Below are positions 41,878 through 50,795 of a stretch of 64,000 nt of DNA, one piece after another. The DNA is from Pedobacter arcticus A12 (lineage in GTDB: Bacteria; Bacteroidota; Bacteroidia; Sphingobacteriales; Sphingobacteriaceae): NCBI RefSeq assembly GCF_000302595.1, contig NZ_JH947126.1, forward strand, positions 401,223-465,222, in the 5' to 3' direction. Numbering within the stretch: the stretch's first letter is position 1; each line of letters starts with the position of its first letter. Below the pieces are notes generated by a model, which saw only the letters and a program-made list of their open reading frames with translations, did not search any database and had not been told where the DNA came from. A program made the position numbers and the translations under genes.

Positions 41878-43431
41878 ATGGCACACGATCCTAATTTATT
41901 TGCAGACAAGATTATCAAATCATATACAACATCCGGAGCTTCCATTTATTTAGGTGCTGGAATTTTAGATGGAGAAATTATTGCGGAAGCAGAAGTTAAC
42001 CTCCCGTTGAAGATGATGAACCGCCACGGTTTAATTGCTGGCGCAACAGGTACCGGTAAAACAAGAACCCTACAACTTATTGCCGAACAGCTCTCAGAAG
42101 CTGGCGTTCCAGTATTTATGTTGGATGTAAAAGGCGACTTATCTGGTTTAAATCAAGCTGGGCAAACCAACGCAAAACTCGAAGAACGTGGAGAAGCATT
42201 AAAAAAACCTTTCTCGCCAAACGGTTTTCCGGTTGAGCTATATTCCTTGAGCGGAAAGCTGGGCGCAACCATGCGAGCCACCGTTACAGAATTTGGTCCG
42301 GTTTTGTTAGGTAAGATCTTAGATCTTAACGACACCCAAACTGGTGTTTTAGCGGCGATCTTTAAATATGCCGATGATAACAAAATGGCCATCATTGATC
42401 TTAATGATTTAAAAAAATTATTAAGTTATTTATCTGAAGGCGACGGCGCTGCTGAAATTAAAAGTGACTACGGCAAAATATCATCATCTACCGCCGGAAC
42501 AGTATTACGCAAAATTGTGGCAGTTGAACAACAAGGTTTAGGTGCTGTTTTTGGCGAACGCTCATTTGATACCGAAGATCTATTTCAAAAAATTGACGGC
42601 AAAGGCGTAATAAGCCTGTTGAATATTGCAGATGTGCAGGATCAACCAGCCTTATATTCTACCTTTTTATTAAGTCTGCTGGCAGAACTTTTTTACAGTT
42701 TACCAGAAGCCGGCGATTTAGACAAACCAAAACTGGTTTTCTTCTTTGATGAAGCCCACCTCCTATTCAATAATGCATCAAAAGCTTTTTTAGAGCAAAT
42801 TGAACAGGTAATCAGACTCATCAGATCAAAAGGTGTAGGTGTTTTCTTTTGTACCCAAGCCGCAACGGATATCCCCGAAAGTGTTTTAGGACAGCTAGGA
42901 AACAGAGTACAGCATGCTTTAAGAGCTTTTACACCAAACGACGTTGATGCACTCAGAAAAACAGTAAAAACATATCCCAAATCTAGCTTTTACCAAATTG
43001 ATGAAATAATAACAGGCTTAGGCACAGGCCAAGCATTAATCACGGTACTTAACGAAAAAGGAATTCCAACTGAGGTAGTAGCCACACATCTTACACCGCC
43101 GAGAGCAGTAATGGGACCTATGGCTAACATAGATTGCGAAAAATTGATGCAGTCTTCTGACTTGTACAAAAAGTACCAGGAAACCTTAGATCCTGAAAGT
43201 GCTTTTGAGATTCTGAATGCAAGGGTACAGCAAAAAATGGAGGAAAAACAAGCAGAAATAGCTGTTGCGCCAAAAACAACATCGCAACGAGCAGAAAAAA
43301 GCATGGTTGAACAGGCATTAAATGCACCAATAACCCGCCAAATAGGTCGTGAAATTGTAAGAGGAATCTTTGGCATGATTACCGGCAAAAAACCGCGAAC
43401 CAGCAGAAGTGGTGGCTTGTTTGGATTTTAA
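41878..43431 (+). CDS. HerA-like/DUF853 (YjgR-type) ATPase (517 aa)
   Basis: Walker A GATGTGKTRTLQLIAEQL lies near residue 57. MLDVKGDLSG follows. The Walker B LVFFFDEAHLLF lies near 284, and STAGTVLRKIVAVEQQG in between. This matches the DUF853/YjgR group of HerA-FtsK ATPases, whose cellular role is not established. The C-terminus has a basic tail (KKPRTSRSGGLFGF). It starts 19 bp after the S9 peptidase gene. Confidence 0.85.
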   Translation: MAHDPNLFADKIIKSYTTSGASIYLGAGILDGEIIAEAEVNLPLKMMNRHGLIAGATGTGKTRTLQLIAEQLSEAGVPVFMLDVKGDLSGLNQAGQTNAKLEERGEALKKPFSPNGFPVELYSLSGKLGATMRATVTEFGPVLLGKILDLNDTQTGVLAAIFKYADDNKMAIIDLNDLKKLLSYLSEGDGAAEIKSDYGKISSSTAGTVLRKIVAVEQQGLGAVFGERSFDTEDLFQKIDGKGVISLLNIADVQDQPALYSTFLLSLLAELFYSLPEAGDLDKPKLVFFFDEAHLLFNNASKAFLEQIEQVIRLIRSKGVGVFFCTQAATDIPESVLGQLGNRVQHALRAFTPNDVDALRKTVKTYPKSSFYQIDEIITGLGTGQALITVLNEKGIPTEVVATHLTPPRAVMGPMANIDCEKLMQSSDLYKKYQETLDPESAFEILNARVQQKMEEKQAEIAVAPKTTSQRAEKSMVEQALNAPITRQIGREIVRGIFGMITGKKPRTSRSGGLFGF

Positions 43432-43437
43432 AGCCAG

Positions 43438-43520
43438 TCGTCTAACAACCAAACCACCTAACAAACGAACCACCTAACAACCGAACTAACAAACGAATCA
43501 ACTAAAAAATTAACAAACTA
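43438..43520. repeat. short degenerate repeats (AACCACCTAACAA type)
   Basis: ACCACCTAACAA and ACAAACGAA-type units recur several times between the HerA-like and nucleotidyltransferase genes, probably an expanded simple sequence. It lies where the promoter of the next gene should be. Confidence 0.5.
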
Positions 43521-43533
43521 AATAACTTATAAC

Positions 43534-44433
43534 ATGAAAAAACCTACTTTACTAATTCTTGCTGCAGGAATGGCAAGCAGATATGGAAGTATGAAACAGA
43601 TTGACGGTTTTGGACCTAACGGCGAAACCATCATTGACTACTCAATTTACGACGCTATAAATGCTGGATTTGGAAAAATCACTTTCATCATTAAAGAAGA
43701 GTTTTTAGAAAACTTCAAAGCGATTTTCGATGCTAAATTGGCTGGCAAAGTTGAAACAGATTATGTTTTCCAAACTTTTGACCTTAAAAAGTATGGTATA
43801 GACAAAGAAATTGAAAGAGCTAAACCTTGGGGAACGGGTCACGCTATTTTAGAAGCTCAAAATCAGATTCACGAGCCTTTCTGCGTAATTAATGCCGATG
43901 ATTACTACGGTTACGAAGCTTTTAAAAGCATGGTTGATTTTTTAACCACCGAAGCTTCCGAAAATAAATATAGTATTGTAGGTTATAAAATTGGTAATAC
44001 TTTATCAGCGAACGGTTCTGTATCTCGTGGTGTTTGTAAAACAGATGCTAGCGGAAACATGACAGAAATTACAGAACGTACTAAAGTGTACCCAAAAGAT
44101 GGTGGTATTGTTTTCGAAGAGAATGGCACAGAAACTCCTTTAGATGCTTCAACTCCGGTTTCTATGAATTTTTGGGGCTTTACACCAGAAGTGTTTAAAA
44201 CCACAGAAAAACTTTTTGTTGATTTTGTAGCCAATAATGAGAATGATCCAAAGTCGGAATTTTTTATTCCTTTAATTGCCGATTACCTGATCAAAAACAA
44301 TATTGCAAGCTTTAAAGTAATCCCAACGGATGCAAAGTGGTTTGGTGTTACTTACAAAGAGGACAAAGAAATTGTACAGGAAAACATCAACAAATTGGTT
44401 CAAGAAGGGGTTTACCCTGCAAAACTTTGGTAA
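43534..44433 (+). CDS. sugar-nucleotidyltransferase-like protein (299 aa)
   Basis: The nucleotide-binding start LLILAAGMASRYGSMKQIDGF matches the GxGTR..K pattern of NDP-sugar pyrophosphorylases in relaxed form. VINADDYYGYEAF supplies the metal-binding Asp. Proteins of this group activate sugar phosphates, but no dedicated pathway gene is nearby. There is no left-handed helix or acyltransferase domain. A terminator follows. Confidence 0.82.
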   Translation: MKKPTLLILAAGMASRYGSMKQIDGFGPNGETIIDYSIYDAINAGFGKITFIIKEEFLENFKAIFDAKLAGKVETDYVFQTFDLKKYGIDKEIERAKPWGTGHAILEAQNQIHEPFCVINADDYYGYEAFKSMVDFLTTEASENKYSIVGYKIGNTLSANGSVSRGVCKTDASGNMTEITERTKVYPKDGGIVFEENGTETPLDASTPVSMNFWGFTPEVFKTTEKLFVDFVANNENDPKSEFFIPLIADYLIKNNIASFKVIPTDAKWFGVTYKEDKEIVQENINKLVQEGVYPAKLW

Positions 44434-44460
44434 TTTGTATTGTATTTAATACTATCAGAA

Positions 44461-44491
44461 AAGACCTAGCCTAATCGCTAGGTCTTTTTTT
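44461..44491 (+). terminator. Rho-independent terminator
   Basis: The 10-bp stem AAGACCTAGC with its complement, loop CTAATC, then seven T. Confidence 0.88.
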
Positions 44492-44598
44492 GTTCCATTA
44501 AACACTGATTTACAAGTATTTGAAAATAATTATTTCTATAATTAAGGTTTGGCGCAATTATGACTGTATGGGTATTAAAATAAAACAAAATAATTATT

Positions 44599-45933
44599 AT
44601 GAAAACAATATTAAAACAAGGTATAATGTTGCTAGGAGCAGTTGCTATGACAACATATGCTAGCGCACAAGACAATACTGCCACACCAGAACCATTCGCA
44701 AAAGGCGCTTACAGAACATGGTCATTCGGCGTAATTGGTGGCGTAATGACTCCATCTGTATTTATCGGTGGAAAAAACGATTTCTCTAATTCTGAACTTG
44801 GAGCAGGTTACGGTGGATACTTAAAAAAACAACTTACGCACAACTTCGGTATCCAGGGAGATTTCTTTAGGGGTACGCTTAAGGCTGATAATTCAACAGG
44901 TACTGCACCAGTTGGCTCTCCTTACAAAAGCTTTGAGACCGAAATAAAATGGGGCGGTACCTTAAGTGCGGTATACAACATCGCTAACTTCAATATCTTA
45001 AGCCGTCAAAGTTATGTAACTCCTTACATTTCTGCAGGTGCAGGCTTAATGGGTTACCGACCAACAACTACAGATTTAGCAAACGCTGAATCAACGTTGA
45101 ATGGCGGAGAGAACATCCACGAATTGGTAGTTCCCGTTGGTGTGGGTTTGAAATTTATGGTTGCTAGAGGTGTAAATATTGACCTTGGTTACAAAATGAA
45201 TTTTGTAGATACTGATAATTTAGATGGCTACAGAAGAGGAGAATCAGCCGATAAGTTTTCTTACGGATACGCAGGTTTAGAGTTTGCTTTAGGAAACAAA
45301 GCAAAACCACAATTAGCGTTCGCGAATCCTGCAGCAATATTAGAAAAAAACTACATTGCTAAATATGACGCTTTAAAAGCTGAACTCGATGCTAACAAGA
45401 ACGATCCTGCAATGGCCGACAAAGTAAACAAACTTTCTAGTGATGCAGACGGCGACGGTGTTTCTGATTTTTATGATAAATGCCCAAATACGCCAGCAGG
45501 TGTTGCAGTTGATGGTGCAGGTTGTCCGCTTCCAGTAAGTAAAACAATTGTACAAAAACCTGTTACCTACATTATCTCTGAAGAAGATAAAAAAGTAGTT
45601 GCAGATGCAATTAAAAACTTAGAATTCGATCTTGCAAAAGCGACAATCAGATCTACATCTTTTGCTACGTTAGACAAAGTTGCTGACTTAATTTCATCTA
45701 AAAACTTAAGCTTAAAATTAGCTGGTCATACAGATAGTCAAGGAAGTGATGCTTACAACATGAAGCTTTCTAAAGAAAGAGCAGAATCTGTTAAAGCTTA
45801 TTTGGTAAGTAAAGGTGTAAACGCTTCTAGAATTGAAGCTACTGGTTACGGCGAAAGCCAGCCAATTGACACTAATGCTACCGCAAAAGGTCGTCAAAAC
45901 AACAGAAGAGTTGAATTTACCTTATTTAACTAA
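44599..45933 (+). CDS. OmpA-family outer-membrane protein (444 aa)
   Basis: A signal peptide (to about residue 25, TYASA-QDN) precedes an eight-strand-type beta-barrel (30-235), a calcium-binding thrombospondin-3-like spacer (DADGDGVSDFYDKCPNTPAG) and a C-terminal OmpA peptidoglycan-binding domain (LAGHTDSQGSDAYNMKLSKERAES, RQNNRRVEF). It links the outer membrane to the cell wall. Its last 98 coding bases and downstream DNA are tandemly duplicated (46181 onward). Confidence 0.92.
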   Translation: MKTILKQGIMLLGAVAMTTYASAQDNTATPEPFAKGAYRTWSFGVIGGVMTPSVFIGGKNDFSNSELGAGYGGYLKKQLTHNFGIQGDFFRGTLKADNSTGTAPVGSPYKSFETEIKWGGTLSAVYNIANFNILSRQSYVTPYISAGAGLMGYRPTTTDLANAESTLNGGENIHELVVPVGVGLKFMVARGVNIDLGYKMNFVDTDNLDGYRRGESADKFSYGYAGLEFALGNKAKPQLAFANPAAILEKNYIAKYDALKAELDANKNDPAMADKVNKLSSDADGDGVSDFYDKCPNTPAGVAVDGAGCPLPVSKTIVQKPVTYIISEEDKKVVADAIKNLEFDLAKATIRSTSFATLDKVADLISSKNLSLKLAGHTDSQGSDAYNMKLSKERAESVKAYLVSKGVNASRIEATGYGESQPIDTNATAKGRQNNRRVEFTLFN

Positions 45934-45953
45934 GGTTAGTTTTAACTCTTATA

Positions 45954-45989
45954 AAAAGCTACTTCAGTTTTCTGAAGTAGCTTTTTTGT
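45954..45989 (+). terminator. terminator of the OmpA-family gene
   Basis: The 14-bp stem AAAAGCTACTTCAG with its complement, a 4-T loop and a T run. A copy of the same terminator lies in the duplicated block (about 46299-46333). Confidence 0.88.
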
Positions 45990-46074
45990 TTTAAGGGAAT
46001 TTCGTCTTATCATTCAGCGCTATTTTTAAGATAGCTTTTTTTATCCCCACGCCGTCATTTCGAGGAACAAGAAA

Positions 46075-46174
46075 CGCCGCTAGTGCGAGCTTGCAGCTCG
46101 TTCTTTTTTTACTTCTTATACCAAGTCTATCTCTAAAACATTGAAGGAACGAGCTGCAAGCTCGCACCAGCGAG
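46075..46174. repeat. REP doublet (inverted GCGAGCTTGCAGCTCGTTC units)
   Basis: The unit GTGCGAGCTTGCAGCTCGTTC-like is followed by about 45 AT-rich bases and its inverted partner ending CTCGCACCAGCG. The arrangement is that of REP doublets (REPINs) moved by RAYT transposases. Sister copies lie at 46431-46528, 46947-47046 and in the 53.6-54.2 kb cluster. Confidence 0.8.
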
Positions 46175-46180
46175 AGTTTA

Positions 46181-46278
46181 AGCTACGGGTTACGGCGAAA
46201 GCCAGCCAATTGACACTAATAGCTACCGCAAAAGGTCGTCAAAACAACAGAAGAGTTGAATTTACCTTATTTAACTAA
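46181..46278 (+). pseudogene. duplicated 3' fragment of the OmpA-family gene
   Basis: Near-identical copy of 45837-45933 (the last 31 codons and stop) with a T-to-G change and one inserted A near 46221 that shifts the frame. There is no start, so it is not expressed as protein. It is the first part of a longer tandem duplicate that includes the terminator and the REP doublet. Confidence 0.88.
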
Positions 46279-46430
46279 GGTTAGTTTTAACTCTTATAAA
46301 AAGCTACTTCAGTTTTCTGAAGTAGCTTTTTTGTTTTAAGGGAGTTTCGTCTTATCATTCAGCGCTATTTTTAAGATAGCTTTTTTTATCCCCACGCCGT
46401 CATTTCGAGGAACAAGAAACTTTAGTACAC

Positions 46431-46528
46431 GCCGCTAGTGCGAGCTTGCAGCTCGTTCTTTTTTTAATTCTTATACCAAGTCTATCTCTAAAACATTGAA
46501 GGAACGAGCTGCGAGCTCGCACCAGCGA
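46431..46528. repeat. REP doublet
   Basis: Second copy of the 46075 element, carried in the duplication, with slight divergence (GCGAGCTC for GCAAGCTC in the second arm). Confidence 0.8.
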
Positions 46529-46535
46529 GAGGAAA

Positions 46536-46769
46536 ACATTAACCTGCTCCGTTAGGAGCTACCGCTTTGTAACCTCTGCTGCTATATAGGTATTGTGCTT
46601 CGTAGAAGCTACCCTTTTGCAGTTTTTTACCGACAAAGTGCTTTGGATAGTTCCCCCATTAGCGCAAGTCTTAGCGGGCTGGTTTGTGCCAAAGCCTGAC
46701 TTGTGCTTTTTCAACCCCAACACTATTTGCCTTCACTCGGAAGAATGAGCTAAATTCCAGGTATATATT
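46536..46769. other. gene-free interval with repeat scraps
   Basis: Holds GCTCCGTTAGGAGCTACC (near 46549), a form of another dispersed Bacteroidota palindrome, and AGCGCAAGTCTTAGCGGGCT near 46660. No ORF of substance is seen. It probably represents decayed mobile-element DNA around the RAYT remnant. Confidence 0.45.
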
Positions 46770-46946
46770 TTATTGTAATACATCTATTTCTATTAACCCT
46801 TTACCTTCCTGATAATCTTTCGCACTGCTATATAAATAATCCTCTGCTTTTTCAACTATACCAGCATCTACCGGGTTATTGTGCAGATAATCCAGTCTTT
46901 GTTCAAACATTTCAGTATGTGTGTCTAATTCTATAAGGTGGTTATC
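46770..46946 (-). pseudogene. C-terminal remnant of a RAYT/Y1 REP-associated transposase
   Basis: The minus strand encodes DNHLIELDTHTEMFEQRLDY, then LHNNPVDAGIVEKAEDYLY, SSAKDYQEGKG and LIEIDVLQ before a stop. The H-N-N-P-V-x-A-G-x-V and Y-x-x-S-S-A-x-(D/N)-Y patterns are diagnostic of the Bacteroidota Y1/RAYT transposases. The catalytic part (HUH and tyrosine) is gone: the frame is cut at 46946, exactly where the REP element begins. It is an inactive relic. Confidence 0.85.
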
Positions 46947-47046
46947 GCCGCTAGTGCGAGCTTGAAGCTCGTTCTTTTTTTACTTCTTTATACCAAGTCT
47001 ATCTCTAAAACATTGAAGGAACGAGCTGCAAGCTCGCACCAGCGAG
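46947..47046. repeat. REP doublet at the RAYT remnant
   Basis: Same family as 46075-46174, abutting the truncated transposase. The first arm has GCTTGAAGCTC instead of GCTTGCAGCTC. Confidence 0.8.
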
Positions 47047-47304
47047 GGCTTTTCTTTATTCTAAATCTTTTTTTACGCATTAATCGCTTTGGTTAATAGG
47101 TATCGTCCTAAAATAAGTTAACAGTTTAGTCGATTAACTCTGTTATACGTTTACATTATTAAAGCATAAATCACCGACTTCTCTTTTTCCAACGTTCATA
47201 AGACTTGCGCTAGATGAGGCTCCATTACAAAACCTCTGTTGCACTAAAAAACCCAATCAGTTATATAAGAAACTGATTGGGTTTGATAAAAGGAATGAGC
47301 TATT
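47047..47304. other. intergenic, mostly featureless
   Basis: AT-rich. The only clear element is the terminator at 47249-47284. Confidence 0.45.
47249..47284 (-). terminator. terminator of the 621-aa OmpA-family gene
   Basis: The 14-bp stem AAACCCAATCAGTT with its complement and a 7- to 8-nt loop. In minus sense it is followed by TTTTTT. Confidence 0.85.
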
Positions 47305-49170
47305 TTATTTAGGGCAAATTACCTTAAATTCTGTTCTTCTGTTTAATTGATGCTGTGCTTCTTCACAGTCCACACCATCAGCACATTCATTTAATAGTTT
47401 GCTTTCTCCATAACCTTTACCAGCTATTCTGCTTTTTTCTATACCTTGAGAAATGATATAAGCTACTGAAGCATTTGCTCTTTTTTGTGATAAAGTTAGG
47501 TTGTATTTCGCACTTCCTCTACTATCTGTATGCGAACCTAATTCTACTTTAACCAATGAATTGTCTTGCATAAAGCGCACTAACTTGTTCAATTCTTTTT
47601 TAGCATCTTCCCTAATCACGAACTTATCCAAATCGAACAAAATGTTTTTAAGGTTAATGGCTTTGCCACAATCCGTTTCTTCAGCACAAATTTCAAGTTT
47701 CACAAAAAGTGATTTATCTCTGTTATAATTTGATGCCGTAATCTCTTCAATTTGAGAGAAGTAGTTGTCTTTTTTGCTGTACAATTTATAAACTCCAGCT
47801 TCTGGCATTTGAAACTTAAAATTACCTTCACTATCTGATAAGGTAGATTTTCTAAAGGCTTTATCGTTGTTTTCTAAAATCACGTTGGTTCCAGTTAAGA
47901 AAGTACTGGTGTTGCACATAAACACTTTCCCGGTAACTATAAAGTTCCTGTCGGTATATAAAATTTCTTTTCTTAATGTTTCTCCGTTTTTAAAATCGCC
48001 TGTTTTTGCCGAGGCACTGTCTAGCGCAACTGTATTTAAAATACCAGCGATCGAATAATCATCTGCAAGGATATCTTTAAAGGAAACAGCTCCAAAAGCA
48101 TCCGTTTTACCGGTTTTTAAAACTTCGCCCTTGCTATTTTTTAAAGCTACATCCGTATTTGGTAAAACCTCTTTGGTGTATTTATCTTTGGCTGTTATTT
48201 GCAGATTGTATCTTTGTACAATTGGGGTAGTGACTACCGTTTTAGTTTCTACAATTGGTTTTTGTTTTTTAGGCATTATCCGATAAGTTAAGCCAGCAAA
48301 TACACCTACAGATGATAATTTTATTTTTTCTCTTTGGTTGGTGCCCTGCCCATCATAAACTCTACTGATTGATTCGGTTTTGAAATTTGAAAAGATTGGG
48401 TTTCCCTCGTTGATATCTGGGTTTTGGATAGTTCCCATTGCTCCATAGTATAACCCGCCATTCGTATTATTTGCGAGGTAGCCGTTATCAATTAGCAATT
48501 GGTTTTTTTGAGATTCATTCACTCCAAAATGATTCATGTAATAAGCGCCAACATTAATCCCTAAGCTGTTGGTAAAGAAATAATTAAATCTAGCTTGTGC
48601 TTTGCCGGTCAATGCTTTTTCATTATCGAAACCCGAATGATAGGTTAAAGGTACATTTTGAGGGGTCAAGGTTGAATTTTTGCCTTCTACCAAAATCTCG
48701 CCTCCATTAATAAGCGCCATACCTCCCAAAAGGGCGAGTTCTGCGGTAAGCTTATTATTTTTACTCTGGAGCTTAAATGATGGACCAACTCCAGCAAACA
48801 TTCTGGTTAGTGTGGTTCTTTGGGTAACTACATCTAACGGATAATTTGTAAGACCATTAGGTCCGGTTGTATAATAACTCGTAGAATCACCAATATTCGT
48901 AACGGGTTTATTTTGGATATAATCAAAATCTGCTTGTATACCAATCCATTTCCAATAATGATTGACAGATATACCGCCCATTAAACCACCTTTGTAATCT
49001 ATGTATTGAAAATCTTCTTGAAAAAGAGGGAAGTCATAACCGCCCCTTGCAGAGATTTGCCAGTACGATTTTTGATCTGCTACTGTGTTCACCACTTTAC
49101 TTTGCGCATTGGCTTGATAGTTAAAAGCAATAGCCACTAATAATGAGAATATATTTTTTAAGGCTTTCAT
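47305..49170 (-). CDS. OmpA-family protein with carboxypeptidase-regulatory-like repeats (621 aa)
   Basis: A signal peptide (to NAQ, residue 23) leads into a beta-barrel-like region (30-300). Two Ig-like/CarboxypepD-regulatory segments follow (LQITAKDKYTKEVLPNTDVA; TGKVFMCNTSTFLTGTNVIL), then a C-terminal OmpA domain (ILFDLDKFVIREDAKKEL, VELGSHTDSRGSAKYNLTLSQKRA, LNRRTEFKVI). It is larger than the OmpA-like protein at 44599. It anchors to peptidoglycan and may bind partners through the central modules. Confidence 0.88.
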   Translation of the reverse strand: MKALKNIFSLLVAIAFNYQANAQSKVVNTVADQKSYWQISARGGYDFPLFQEDFQYIDYKGGLMGGISVNHYWKWIGIQADFDYIQNKPVTNIGDSTSYYTTGPNGLTNYPLDVVTQRTTLTRMFAGVGPSFKLQSKNNKLTAELALLGGMALINGGEILVEGKNSTLTPQNVPLTYHSGFDNEKALTGKAQARFNYFFTNSLGINVGAYYMNHFGVNESQKNQLLIDNGYLANNTNGGLYYGAMGTIQNPDINEGNPIFSNFKTESISRVYDGQGTNQREKIKLSSVGVFAGLTYRIMPKKQKPIVETKTVVTTPIVQRYNLQITAKDKYTKEVLPNTDVALKNSKGEVLKTGKTDAFGAVSFKDILADDYSIAGILNTVALDSASAKTGDFKNGETLRKEILYTDRNFIVTGKVFMCNTSTFLTGTNVILENNDKAFRKSTLSDSEGNFKFQMPEAGVYKLYSKKDNYFSQIEEITASNYNRDKSLFVKLEICAEETDCGKAINLKNILFDLDKFVIREDAKKELNKLVRFMQDNSLVKVELGSHTDSRGSAKYNLTLSQKRANASVAYIISQGIEKSRIAGKGYGESKLLNECADGVDCEEAQHQLNRRTEFKVICPK

Positions 49171-49420
49171 AAGATTTAATTTTAATGTTGATATTAAGTT
49201 CTTTGCTATATATCAACTGATCTTATAAATTGTTACCCCATCAAAGCGCTTGTTTCTTGGTAACCTTGCTTCAAAGCATAAATCTTAGGTTCGCCAAATG
49301 GGTATTGTAGTACCTCAGCTACGCTATTGAATCTGGAGAGATGCTTCGCTGAACTCTCTAACACAGCTGGTTAGTAGTTTCTCCATAATGCCACAGAACC
49401 CGCTTTTTTTCCAAACGCCT
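49171..49420. other. gene-free interval at the end of the cassette-like array
   Basis: No ORF. It may contain the decayed distal half of the last attC-like site, since a GTTAGCG core at 49421 has no clear partner to its left. Confidence 0.4.
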
Positions 49421-49442
49421 GTTAGCGGTTCGTTGTTTTTCT

Positions 49443-49811
49443 TCATTCAATTTCATTTAGATAATGTCCAACCTCTATCATTACGTTGTCATAGGTGAAG
49501 TAGAACCCAAAACTATCTCTTATTTTTCTTGGCTCTTGTCCAACTGCAACGCCACCGCTTTTAAGTTTTTCATACGTTTCAGTCACAGAGTTTGTGTCGT
49601 CTAGCATAAAACCTATATGAAAAGCGTCAGGGTAATTCACTTGTCCGTCTTTATTTTTCATTATAACAAGTGTAAAGTCGTCTGCACCTTTTAAAACTGC
49701 AACAATATTGTCTCCCTTTATGTCGGTACATTTGAAATTGAAATATGTTTCAAAAATAATTATTGCGTCTGCAACATTTGAAACAACTAAATTGATGTGA
49801 TTGAGCTTCAT
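49443..49811 (-). CDS. VOC-superfamily (glyoxalase/bleomycin-resistance-like) protein (122 aa)
   Basis: Two beta-alpha-beta-beta-beta modules. Likely metal ligands are His5 (KLNHINL), His in DAFHIGFML and Glu in VMIEVGHYL. The substrate is unknown; relatives include fosfomycin and bleomycin resistance proteins and glyoxalases. It is the last unit of the cassette-like array. Its stop is 15 bp before the GTTAGCG core at 49421. Confidence 0.82.
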   Translation of the reverse strand: MKLNHINLVVSNVADAIIIFETYFNFKCTDIKGDNIVAVLKGADDFTLVIMKNKDGQVNYPDAFHIGFMLDDTNSVTETYEKLKSGGVAVGQEPRKIRDSFGFYFTYDNVMIEVGHYLNEIE

Positions 49812-49880
49812 TGTCTATTTTCCGATATTATTATTTCTTTTCGTCTATTTGACATTCTAGTGCTTGTCTGTTACAATGAC

Positions 49881-50015
49881 CGCTAACGATTGGCGGGTTT
49901 GCGAAGTTGCGGGAGATTACCCCGAGAACAACTTTCTGCCCGCACCAATTTAAATAAAAAAAGTTGAAGAAAGTATCAGCACTTCGTCCGCGATTTTGCA
50001 AACCTGTGGTTAGCG
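49881..50015 (-). repeat. attC-like imperfect palindrome
   Basis: Ends CGCTAAC (49881-49887) and GTTAGCG (50009-50015). Inner arms GGCGGGTTTGCGAAGTTGCGG and GCGATTTTGCAAACC pair imperfectly. About 135 bp long. The upstream gene's stop codon (50010-50012) lies inside the core, as is common for cassettes. Confidence 0.5.
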
Positions 50016-50603
50016 GTTGGCTTTTTTTAGCTTTTCAATAATAGGATTCATTAGTCTTAACAAATCGTCGTTCGGTATCATATTATATAATGTAATGTCG
50101 CCAATAAAACCTTGATTTTCGTTTGTCAGTTTTGTTATCCCAATGAGGATTCCATTCTTTTTCGTTGGGTGTATATGTTTATTGCAAATCAAACTTACAA
50201 CTTGTGAATCATCCTCAAATGCGATATTATTCAGTCCATCCAGTACGGTCTTTGCCAAGTTGTCAACGTCAACCGATTTAAATCTTTTTTCTGTTACAGA
50301 AATACTAATTATAACTTCAACATGCGAAGGCTTTTTAAAAATTTGTCCTTCGGGAAAGTGTTCTTTAGCTATTTTGCTTAGCAAAGTGTGAAAATCTTTA
50401 ATTGTATTATTATTGGGTTTTCTTGAATAGATATTATTTAATATTTGTTCTGTCCCATCTTTGTTAACTTGCCATGCATTTAATGGTTTATACGCATCTT
50501 GTTTTGTTGGTACAGGAGGTAGGTCATAAATCCTAATTAAAACGTCAACTTTAGGATTTTTTTCTAGTCTGTAGGAGGGTTTATTAATTTGTTCATTATT
50601 CAT
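50010..50603 (-). CDS. RusA-family Holliday-junction resolvase-like protein (197 aa)
   Basis: The RusA acidic motif is evident: SVDVDNLAKTVLDGLNNIAF followed by EDDSQVVSLICNKH, giving the D-x-D-N-x-x-K and DD residues of the metal site. RusA cuts four-way junctions and is usually phage-borne. This copy is longer than phage RusA (about 120 aa), with extra N- and C-terminal parts. It is the middle unit of the cassette-like array. Confidence 0.75.
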   Translation of the reverse strand: MNNEQINKPSYRLEKNPKVDVLIRIYDLPPVPTKQDAYKPLNAWQVNKDGTEQILNNIYSRKPNNNTIKDFHTLLSKIAKEHFPEGQIFKKPSHVEVIISISVTEKRFKSVDVDNLAKTVLDGLNNIAFEDDSQVVSLICNKHIHPTKKNGILIGITKLTNENQGFIGDITLYNMIPNDDLLRLMNPIIEKLKKANR

Positions 50604-50649
50604 AAAATTAACGATTGAAAATGTATAGATATTCTGGGTTTAAGCTTAT

Positions 50650-50793
50650 TGCCAACGGTTGGCGCATTTGTGCAGGAACGGCATTGCTTGCAGAACCTAT
50701 GTCGTACCTCATAAAACTAAATAATTAACAAAAAACCTAAGTTGAACCACCGTCGGCCATTTTTGAGTAGGAATTTGCTGTTTGCGGTTAGGC
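50650..50793 (-). repeat. attC-like imperfect palindrome
   Basis: Bounded by TGCCAAC-GGTTGGC at the left and GTTAGGC (50787-50793) at the right. GTTAGGC/GCCTAAC is a perfect integron core sequence. The preceding gene's stop lies 2 bp before it. Internal pairing is weak. Confidence 0.45.
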
Positions 50794-50795
50794 AT

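Larger units (their letters stand above)
46181..46535. repeat. tandem duplication of 45837-46176
   Basis: The second copy begins 4 bp after the first ends and reproduces the gene end, terminator, spacer and REP doublet. It carries a 10-bp insertion (TTTAGTACAC, 46421-46430) and a few substitutions. The low divergence indicates a fairly recent event. The REP doublet at each copy end could have mediated it. Confidence 0.88.

Noticed and set aside
42990-43388. 132-aa minus-strand frame
   Set aside because: Antisense to the HerA-like ATPase gene; Cys/Ser-rich shadow translation.
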